This document shows positions 55,390 to 64,000 of a stretch of DNA of 64,000 nt, piece after piece. The stretch covers positions 30,990,855 to 31,054,854 of the forward strand of contig CM067363.1 of NCBI GenBank assembly GCA_034401795.1, given 5' to 3'. Under the pieces are notes generated by a model. The model was not told the origin of the DNA and made no database searches. It saw nothing but the letters and a program-made list of their open reading frames with translations. The position numbers were made by a program, and so were the translations under genes. This DNA is from Chaetoderma sp. LZ-2023a. Lineage: Eukaryota > Mollusca > Caudofoveata > Chaetodermatida > Chaetodermatidae. The first letter of the stretch is position 1. Every line of letters starts with the position of its first letter.

Positions 55390-55760
55390 GCCACCCATCA
55401 TATGACGTCATAATGAACTGCGTGATGTGTAGAATGACATCATAAACAATGACGTCATGAATGACGTCGATAAGTACGTCACGAACACATATTTGAAGAC
55501 GGTCTATGAGTTGTTGTACAAATTGTTTGCTTTTACTATTTAATAAATATCCTGTTGAATATTTTGAAACTAATTTGACTGGGTGCTGTTGAGCACCCAG
55601 TCAAATTATTTACAAAATATTCAACAGCTTCCCTGTATAATTTTCAAGAAATTGATAGCTAGGGCATTCAGGGATCGATCAATCCCAACACGGCGAGGTG
55701 TGGGTGGAGCTTAGCTAATAATGGGTGGGGCATGGCTAAAAATGGACAGGTCCATAGCTT
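55390..55760 (+). repeat. Foldback element family H1, full-type copy inserted in the non-LTR element
   Basis: A CRE-like cluster (TGACGTCA at 55403 and 55450, TGACGTCG at 55462). Then a hairpin at 55552-55627 with about 36 bp arms (CTGTTGAATATTTTGAAACT and its diverged complement). Then a tail with GGGATCGATCAATCCCAACA and GTGTGGGTGGAGCTTAGCTA. It separates the endonuclease remnant from the RT. Confidence 0.7.
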
Positions 55761-55769
55761 GATGTAAAT

Positions 55770-56540
55770 TGCATTGTTGAGAGACTTTACTGCTGCGTAG
55801 TGACTGCGTACAGTGACTATTTGGTAATGGTCACTTAGAACTGGTGTACCTACTTGTGTAGAATGATATTTCTCCTTATTTGTAACGTATATATGGTAAA
55901 TTATGGTGGCTGTCTTTTTCGTTACTCGAGTGTATTTATTTATGAGCTGGTCAAGATGATAAAGATCTGTAACTACCTGCCGTTTTGTATTTGCTGGTTT
56001 CGAAAGATTAATGTTAAAATCACCAATGAGGACAATATCTGAGTTTTCTGAATAAGCGGGTTCTAACAATGACTCAAAATCATCTATCCAACTTGCTGGA
56101 GCTTGGCGGTCTATAGACACAGCCTAACAGAAATGATTTCATTTTGTATTGTTTAATTTCAAGCCACATGACTTCAATATTATGTTTTACTAAATCGTTT
56201 CTCCTACTGTATGACAGTGTCAGTTATTTAAACAGCAATACCTCCACCTCCACGTTTAGGTCTATCTCTTCACTCTACATTGTATCCTTCTATGTCAATT
56301 AATGCTTTTAGATGGTTTGTGTTAAGAAATGTTTCTGTTGTGCATAATATATGTATATCTTTTCTACTTTTTGCCGTTATCATCTTTATTTCTGTCATCT
56401 TGGTAAGCAAATACAGAATATGTAGGTGACCTATGAGAAGACCTTTATCATTTATGCTAAGAGCTGGTAGGTCATATGAAATTACAGTTTGTATAAAGTC
56501 ATTTGTACATTTCCATTGGTTTATTATATGTGAGTTCTTG
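55770..56540 (-). pseudogene. Non-LTR endonuclease remnant
   Basis: SENSDIVLIGDFNINLSKPA and LINKYTRVTKKTATII, with a GTPVLSDHYQIVTV block, match the APE endonuclease C-terminal motifs (GDFN, SDH). Upstream parts are too decayed to assign. Confidence 0.65.
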
Positions 56541-56639
56541 GTTTTGTCAGAATGAGTCCGATTTTTTTACTGGATGAACAACACAATAACACAATATATT
56601 AACATAGTTTATAAAATTTCTAAAATTTAAGGTAGTAGG

Positions 56640-56965
56640 AGACACATCATCATCATCATCATCGGCAGCAGTTTTATATAGACTTACAGTGGCAAGGGGA
56701 TTAGCAGTATTATCAAGAGTAGTAGTAGTAGTACACGAACTTGCAGTAATAATATCATCATCATCGGCAGCAGTTTTATATATAGTTAGTGGCAATGGGA
56801 TCAGCAGCATTCTCAACAGTAGTAGTACTTGAACTTGTAGTAATATCATCATCCTCATCAGCAGCAGTAGCAACAGCACTAATAGATAGTGGTGCTACAT
56901 GTAACACTAGCAGCAGCAGCAGCGCATGTGGCAGCTGCAGAAGCACTAATAGATAGATAGATTGA
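56640..56965. repeat. Short trinucleotide repeats (TCA, AGT, GCA)
   Basis: Clusters of ATCATCATC, GTAGTAGTA and GCAGCAGCAG with two related blocks of about 120 bp (GGCAGCAGTTTTATATA at about 56664 and 56765). Confidence 0.75.
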
Positions 56966-57830
56966 TATGCAACTGACTCTCTTGGAGAGTCATGTGCCCA
57001 AAACCTGGTGTTCTCCCAGGCAGGCCCCCACCCCTCCAGCGATGCATCCGTGTACACGGACAGCTGGGGGTGGGGTAGATGAAGCGAAACTCCTACTAGG
57101 CGATTCTGACGCTCCTTCCACCATACAAGATGCGACATTATTGTCTCCAAAACTGGCACCAGCTTTGACAGGGGTTCTGTTCTCTGTTTCCACAGAGACA
57201 TCAGATACAACTGGATAGGTCTTCGCATTAGAGCAGCTTACAGGATTACCTGCTCCATGGAGACCATCATGTCCAGCATCTGAAGAAACCTCCTCGCCTG
57301 AATGTGGTTTCCCAATCGAAAACTCTTAAGGATGGCTAAGAGACACCACTCTGGGCTCTGACGGGTAAGCCCTGCCTTCCCTGAGATCGAATCAAATCTC
57401 CAAATAAACGAAGTGTTCAGTGGGTGTCAACTCAGATTTCTCCTTGTTGACTATCCAGCCTAAATCTGAAAGCAATTTCAGAGTCAGAGCAGTATCCACT
57501 TTTAACCTGGCTGGCGTGTCCACCTTGAAAAGCTAATCATCTATGTAGGTGTGAAGCACCACATTCTCTTTTCTGAGAAACGCTGTGACCGCTAGGACCA
57601 CTCTGGTGAAAACCCTTTGAGCCGTCGACAGGCCAAATGGGAGGACTACAAACTCCCAAACACGGTTCTGAAACGCAAATCTCAGAAACCTGTGACAACC
57701 CCTGTTCATTGGAATGTGGAAATATGTATCGTTCAGATCGATTAACCCACACCACATTCTTTTCCTCAATCCTGCCATTACCGACCTCAGAATTTCCATC
57801 TCGAACCGAGGCGTATGGATAAACTAATTC
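56900..57830 (-). pseudogene. DIRS reverse transcriptase, frameshifts and nonsense
   Basis: DLNDTYFHIPMNRGCHRFLR, WEFVVLPFGLSTAQRVFTRV and TYIDD, followed directly by TAG (57533-57535) where relatives have Trp. Then (other frames) the thumb region and IQLYLMSLWKQRTEPLSKLV, HLVWWKERQNRL and SVYTDASLEGWG (start of RNase H) at 57228-56950. Confidence 0.78.
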
Positions 57831-58159
57831 AATGGCCTGAGATTGAGTACGGGTCTCCACCCCCTGTGCTCTTGGGGACATAGGAACATATTTGAATAGA
57901 AGCACGGAGTGTTCTGGTTTTCTGGTTTTATTGCTCCCTTCAGAAGCAAACCTCACACTGTTTTGAATGGCTTCTAACTTGTCTAGCTCCCTTGGTACGT
58001 GAGTCCATACAGGTGCAAAAGACAGATTTTGTGGTGGGAAATCCCACCACTCTGGCATGTACCCCTGGAATATCCATCCCAGGACCAGACTGTCTGACAT
58101 CACATGCCCAATGTGGGTGTCTGGCTCGCGATCCGCTCCACCCCACCCCACCCCTTAAA

Positions 58160-60220
58160 GAAGAGAATCATGTTGGTCTTGGTTTGACTGGTCTGATTGG
58201 CACCACTGTTCCTGTCACACAGGCGAGGTCCAGACGGATACGAAGGGAGCTACCTTCATTCCGCCATTGGAGGATTCCCCTTGCCCTTACCGCCATTGGC
58301 CAATCAGGGCCACCACTAGGTTGGGCAGGGGCCTCCACAACCGTCCTCGCCTTCTTAGCCGCAGGTGGCTGAGAAGGCCCAGCAAGAGCATTAGAAGCTG
58401 ACTTGGCTTTCGCCTTGCTCTTATGCTTATTCTGCTTCTTGGAGGCAGGCTGAGTAGATAGCGGTTTCGATACAGCCCCTAGTGCATGCACCTGACGCAC
58501 TAGCTTCAGCTGTAGGTTCACCGCTAACCGACTTTGCGCAATGTTGGCCGTGTCCTCTAGGATGGCCTGCACTTGGCCACCGAAGATGCTACGGACGTTC
58601 AGGGGAATTCCAAGCAAACGCTCCCTGACAGCCGAAGTCGGACGCATATGGTCAAGGACCATCTGCCTGCTAGACTTGGTCACACGTGCCTGCACCCTGG
58701 CCAGTACGTTCATCGGCAGCAAAGCCATCGTTGACGCATGAAAGCGCTGCAGGTGGAACAGGGTGGCCTGCCCCAGCTTCAGCCCACACAGACTGAACCA
58801 AGTGATAGGAGTGATTGACAGCGTTCATAGCTGCCCTCATCCCCTCCTCGCAGAGGGACAGGACTTCATCGCAGTGTGCCCGACTTGTCCACAAGCCTGA
58901 GCAGGGCCGCCCGCTCCTGCACTTTGGACATCAAAAGCCCAACAGTCATCCTCAGTGACCGTTGGGACCACACCATAGCGCTCGTACTCCCCCCTGGAGA
59001 TATGGCATCTTGCCCGCACCTCCCTAGAGGCTGCAGGGAGGTGGCTCTTTGTAGTGAGTTGCTTGGCATAAATAGCTTCCAGAAACTCCTTGAACTTGGG
59101 ATCCAGTCCAATGGACTTGATCCGAGCCGCGGGCAAGACCCCCGTCCGAATGGTTGCAATCGACAGATGGGGCATGTCTTACTCAGCTGTGGCCAAGATC
59201 ACAGATAGGGCCACCCTGGCTAGCCTAGCCAAGCCAGAGCATCGGACCAATCCCGTAAACACATCACCAGTTGGTGTTCACGGGTCTACCAGCAGCGGCC
59301 TCACGGAAAGAAGCCACTGCTGGATACCAAATACCACCGGTACCGTGTGATTCCGCCGCAACCCCATGAAATAGGTGGTTCCATGGTGCAGGCCCGCATG
59401 GAAGGCAGTTCCATGGTGCAGGCCCGCACGGAAAACCGTGCGGACACGTGGCGGTTACGGAACCGTGGCCACACACAGGTGCCAACGGCACCCCGTGTGT
59501 GGCCGCTGGACCAGGCGAGACAAGTTAGTACCATGCCTTGCCAGCAACTCCCGTCACCATGTCGGTTGGTGGCAAACCAACCAGCACAGGACGGGTGCCC
59601 GATACCGGTGTGGCCTCAACTACGGGTGGCGCAGCTGCCATGGCTTGCACCAAACCAGACAAATGGAGGGTGGTTCCGTCCAGGACGGAATCGACATCCA
59701 TACACTCCACCCGTGGTATCTCAGGCCGCAACAACCTCTCCTCTTCGGCCTCCTCATCCTCAGACCCCAAAGAGTCGTCAGTGGACGATGAGACACTGGA
59801 ACCGTCTTGGCAGACGGCTCCTATGCCTGATGGACCGGCTACCGCCAGTGGGCAACCCAGGTGGCCGCACAGAAGCAGTACCCGGGTCTATTCCAGACGT
59901 GGAAAGGTTGTGCCACAGTCTTTGGTATCAAAGACATCAACGTGGATAGGATGCTATGCGAGAAGCCTTGCAGTGGGCCCAAACCACGCCGGGGGTGCCA
60001 TCTCTAAGCCCTCGGACAAAGTGCGCCCTCAAGGGCCGAAACGGACGCTCCTCAATTCCTTTTCGAGCCGCCCGACCACCACCCCACCCACGTCAGACCA
60101 TGCCAAGTCCTTCTGGGCAAGGAACTCGACCACCAATTCGACGGGCCACACTGCACAGACATTATAACGATCATCAACATTACACCTTGCACATCGGTAA
60201 CAGACATGGTACTTAAACAT
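58160..60220 (-). pseudogene. DIRS gag-like protein, frameshifted
   Basis: Minus-strand pieces: an acidic N-terminal part (MGSEDEEAEEERLLRPEIPR, 59770-59525), a middle part (KFKEFLEAIYAKQLTTKSHL, 59175-58837), and a basic C-terminal part (58728-58168) with LAVNLQLKLVRQVHALGAVS and a Lys/Ala-rich stretch KKQNKHKSKAKAKSASNALA. The order and composition fit DIRS ORF1. The piece from 60295 to 60029 may add the N-terminus. The long plus-strand frames over 59347-60167 are antisense shadows. Confidence 0.6.
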
Positions 60221-61124
60221 TAATTTCACGAATTTGTGGAACTCCGGGCATGATCGCGGGGTAGGCTTGGCCTGAAAACAAGAACAAGGCCTCAATAAGC
60301 AAGCGGAACGAAACAGAAACGGCAGGCAGACAAATAATTTCCAAATAGTTTGACAATAAATTATAAGATAAACTCTCCCACACCCGCAATGTTACAACCA
60401 AGATCGCGTAAGCTGGCGACAAGAAAGAGAGCGGGCCAATAATACACCCATAAGATGATCCTGCAGGATGTATAAAACGGAACCATGAACCGTATCGAAT
60501 ACATTCGTGGTATATTTAAGAATTCCAAAATTATACTACACAAACGAATGACAAATGATACGAGAAGAAACAACATAATGAATTAACACTACTGCTGTAG
60601 AACACGGTAAAGCCGCAGAACACACATGCCAACTGATCATGATTACACGCAAAACCTGACATAATTCAAAAGTTTCTGGTACAAAAGCGCACGCAGCTAC
60701 CAAGAATAAGATGCGCGAATTAATGAAACATTTCCTTCACCAAATAATCCGAGCAGTAAAAGGGGGTGACGTCACCCGCTCGGACCACATGGTTGAATGA
60801 CATAAGCCGATTTTAGTGTTAAAAACCATAGACAAATACCTAATATTTCATATTACTGCCCGATTTCCATTGGGGTCTAAAGGAGGCGATCTTATCTGGC
60901 ATATTTCGTTGTAACCACACGTCCCAGTTCCGGCTTTCAGAAAATGAGACATGCAACACACAAAATTTCAGAGACATAATTCTCATTATAACTAGAGAAA
61001 TAATATGAAGGAATACGACCTGAGATTCGGTGGCGCTCTCCATATTAATCCAGTTAATCCAGAGGAAGAAAAAGGCACAAAAGCACACAAAAACTCTAAA
61101 AATTTCTCTTGTAGCAAAAAGCTT
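60221..61124. other. DIRS 5' region between gag and right ITR
   Basis: AT-rich with no coding frame supported. Confidence 0.5.
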
Positions 61125-61300
61125 GTTACTCTTGTTTCTATGCAAACAAGAATGGCGGCGCTGGCTGGTGGGTACCCGGTTATTGGGAACCAGATACCCG
61201 GCTCCACGAGCCGGTAGAGCTTTCTAAATCTGAAGATTCGTATGGCACAGCTTCAACTGAGCTGTTTATCAATAAGTAATGTAATGGTAAGTATTGATCG
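61125..61300. repeat. DIRS inverted terminal repeat, right copy
   Basis: GGTACCCGGTTATTGGGAAC, GAGCCGGTAGAGCTTTCTAA and CTGAGCTGTTTATCAATAAG match the reverse complement of 47945-48120. Confidence 0.75.
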
Positions 61301-61339
61301 AAGAAGAATAACCAATACTGAACTATAAATGTAAATGAT

Positions 61340-61590
61340 CAGTTAAACGGAAAAACTTAATGTTGAGAGACCGGAGGTGAAATAGCGATGCCAGAATAGC
61401 CTTGATCTTTGACCTCACTATCATCATGCAATCCTAAAATATAAGCAAACAAATACTTAACATTGGAAGTACCGACATGGCAGAGGTCAAATATCAAGGT
61501 TACAATGACCTTGAGCTTTAACCTAATGATATCACTACCAGCACACATTTCTGGTATAGCGAACCATGTGCCCAAGATTAGTTCTGGTAG
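61340..61590. repeat. Single diverged units of the 13.5-15.2 kb satellite family
   Basis: AAACGGAAAAACTTAATGTT, CCTTGATCTTTGACCTCAC and TATCATCATGCAATCCTAAA match that satellite loosely. Confidence 0.6.
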
Positions 61591-63035
61591 TATGATCGAA
61601 AGGGAGAAGGATTGAATGGACTCTATAATCTTTCAATTTCTAAACTGAGACTAGGATCAAAGAAAAAAGACTTAATTGATCCGTCATCAAAACAAGGATC
61701 TGGATCATAATATGCAAGATGTTGCAGACTCCGCACAAATGAAACATTACCAAGGATTCTTTGGTGAAGGGGACCGATCCTGACCCAAATCCTCCTGATG
61801 CTGAAGTGACCATTGTAAATTATGACAGAAAAAGAATGGTAAGATTGAGAATTCGTGAATCCAAAAGAACTAGAGGGTGGAAGAATGCCCATAGCTCTAG
61901 GACATGATGAGAAGTTTTTTCCCCGAGACCAAAATACAGAACGATCAATAATCCCAAAGTAATCTGGATCCTTTCAGGGGCGAGACAGAAGAAAGTGGCC
62001 TAGGTAGAACCATAGGAGGGTAAAACAGAAAACCCTTGAAAAAGAGATTAGATATCTTTCCAGGCTGGGCAAAGATTCATAATATGAGATATGAATAAAA
62101 AGACAAGCATCTAACGAGTTCGAGGAATGGTACCAATTAGACAAGAGGAACTAGAAAGATCTTCCTATGAGAGGAGCCCAAGGAACTACCGGTACCATCA
62201 ACGCTACCAAGTCTATGCTACAAACACGAGTCCTGACCGACAAAGGAGACTACTCAAAGACTTGTATGAAGGAGGAGACGTGAGAGACAATCAATTTTCC
62301 TTGAAAATGAACAAGTGACAATTATGCACGCAAAAATTGATTTGGAGAAAAACCAAGAGTTAAAAAACTGAATAAAAAAACTGAGGGAAGGAGACCTAGA
62401 ACAAACAGCCGACGATAAATGAGTGAAAATGAGTTATCAAGTTGCTAGTTGGCAAGATGAAGGTAAGAGGCCATTGAGGAGACGATATAGGTAAACAGGA
62501 GTGGCACTGAAGAGAGGATGAAGGAAACTTGTAACTGCTACACATGATCGAAGTAAAGACAATGAATAAAATCGTAAGAAAGAAATAGGGACATGGAAGA
62601 GCCCTTCAGATCCAGAGAAAATGATCCCAAACCCAAACTTAAATGCAGCAAATCCTCTGTACATGAAGGAACAAATTAACAAAGAGAGAAGGGTATTATA
62701 CACACAAAGATGACAACGACCTTGAAATATAATGTTTATGACCCACTGAAGTGAGATAAGAGAAGCTAAGAATTTTAACAAACTAAATAGTCTCTAACTG
62801 TCATATTTATGAGATATGAAGTAGTAAACACAAAGAGATAAAATACTAACTGGGTCCAAAAATCCCCACATATGGAGTCAGAAATGTAAACAAGAGCTAC
62901 GCAAATGGTGCATAATACCATGACAGGATGACAAATTAATCACGGTGAGCTATCAGAAGTAAACCAGTCATCCATGAAGTTTCTACGTGATCCGCTAAAC
63001 AATCATGGAGTTGTCTGGAAATCAATTTTCAAGAT
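61591..63035. other. Intergenic, nothing recognised
   Basis: AT/A-rich sequence with short frames only (for example 61892-61623 on the minus strand, and 62127-62318) that I cannot support as genes. Confidence 0.5.
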
Positions 63036-63520
63036 GGTTGCCGGTGGCTGGTGGCCAAATTGGATTTTGGATCATCTACAATTTCAAAAAAAATTTCCTT
63101 AGAACTAGTCCTTTCATCCCATGAGGTCTCGAAGCGATCCGCCAAACAGAAATGGAGAAATCAATTTTCCAGATGGCCACCAGCGCCTGGGAGCCATTTG
63201 GATTCAGGATCGCCGTCGACTTCAATATTTTTTCCCCAGAGCTAGTCCAACTTCCCTATCACGTTTTAAAGCACTCCGATAAACGGTAATGGGAACTAAC
63301 ATCCGAATGGACACCCTTGGCTGGCAATCTTGAATTTTGGATCATCATCGATTTCGATGAGTTTCTTCTCCAGGCCTAGTCTAACCACCATATACCGGTG
63401 GCTGGCCACCATCTTGGATTTCGGATCATTGTCAATTACGAAAGCTTTCTTCCACAGATCTAGTCCAACAACCCTATGAAGTTTCAAACTGATCCGATAA
63501 ACGGTAACAGAGTTATCATC
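63036..63520. repeat. Degenerate repeat with GGCCA...TTGGATTTnGGATCA units
   Basis: About four units near 63040, 63185, 63325 and 63405 with AGTCCAAC and CCGATAAACGGTAA blocks. Confidence 0.65.
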
Positions 63521-63589
63521 CGGAAACCCCTCTACCGCCTGTTCGGATGGCGCCATCACATATTCCGCCAAAATATTGATGTCCTTAAC

Positions 63590-63805
63590 ACTATTGACCA
63601 ATGTGAAAAGTAACATTCATCAATGGGGTAGCCATTCCTAATATTATTGACTCAGTAGATGACATTTACCAACTGGACAATGATCACAGCAAAAAATTGG
63701 ATGAGGAAATGCAAGAATATTGGTGTCATTGACATTATTGACAAAGGGAAAAGGTACCATTGACCAATGGGGCAGCCATCCGAGATTATTGACCCAGCAG
63801 AACAA
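63590..63805. repeat. Two diverged tandem copies, about 150 bp apart
   Basis: ATCAATGGGGTAGCCATTCC...ATTATTGACTCAGTAG (63617) and ACCAATGGGGCAGCCATCCG...ATTATTGACCCAGCAG (63761). Confidence 0.65.
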
Positions 63806-64000
63806 AATTCAAGGGCTAAAGTGTTAACCTCCTCAAACTTGTCTTAGAATGTAACAATTTTGATTTCAACGTTACGGTGAACACTACCTACAAGTAGGTG
63901 GCACCCCCATGGGCAGCAAAGCAGCCTGCACCTCATTCTCGCAACACCATCGGACCGTACTAATTACATCGTAATTCATCGTACGTTACCTCTGGTTGTT

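Larger units (their letters stand above)
53150..56560 (-). mobile_element. Non-LTR retrotransposon (Jockey/CR1-like group), broken
   Basis: A minus-strand element with an endonuclease remnant to the right (56540-55770) and RT to the left, lying in the insertion that separates the DIRS RT from its RNase H. The clade is not firmly assigned. Confidence 0.7.

Noticed and set aside
59347..60167. Long plus-strand frames of about 200 codons
   Set aside because: They lie antisense to the DIRS gag region, are Pro/Ser/Thr/Arg-rich without domain signals, and overlap each other in different frames.

Overview
The window is a repeat-dominated stretch of a metazoan nuclear genome. Polinton, DIRS, Ngaro, Penelope and I-type elements, interspersed AAGATGGCCGCC-type repeats and long microsatellites suggest a marine invertebrate. 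My impression is a mollusc, but this rests on repeat character only and no search was run. I see no convincing host protein-coding gene, rRNA, tRNA or CRISPR array in 64 kb. Almost all coding sequence belongs to selfish elements, most of it broken by single-base frameshifts and a few nonsense changes.

Positions 1-11170 are the right-hand part of a Polinton/Maverick, a virus-like DNA transposon. Its retroviral-type integrase runs off the left edge. A packaging ATPase, a candidate capsid protein, a conserved Polinton protein and about a dozen small, tightly packed or overlapping genes follow on both strands. Genes start just downstream of a recurring TTTAA-N5-7-TATA module. Twice this module is arranged as a bidirectional promoter of under 40 bp between divergent genes. 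DNA polymerase B and the protease were not found and may lie to the left.

Positions 11171-31550 are minisatellites, a satellite of about 175 bp whose units carry nuclear-receptor-type half-sites (13520-15240), and long arrays of a degenerate 155-165 bp repeat with inverted head and tail sequences. A Penelope-like retroelement (21762-25230) is split by a 2920 bp element with 18 bp inverted ends (22101-25020). A DIRS fragment (26487-27365) and a CAGGG-ended element (28082-29976) are inserted into the arrays.

Positions 31550-35556 hold an I/Nimb-like non-LTR retrotransposon (endonuclease, reverse transcriptase, RNase H), broken, with irregular CTGACAATAGACTGG-type repeats on both sides. Positions 39377-46304 hold a complete Ngaro-type tyrosine-recombinase retrotransposon on the minus strand, with A1-ORFs-B1-A2-B2 split direct repeats. 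Its two A repeats differ at one of 423 positions that I could see, so the insertion is recent.

Positions 47945-61300 are best read as one minus-strand DIRS element with inverted terminal repeats, a candidate internal complementary region, gag, RT, RNase H and recombinase. It has been expanded by a CAGGG-ended DNA element, two copies of another non-LTR element, a foldback element and microsatellites. The last 2.7 kb are degenerate repeats.
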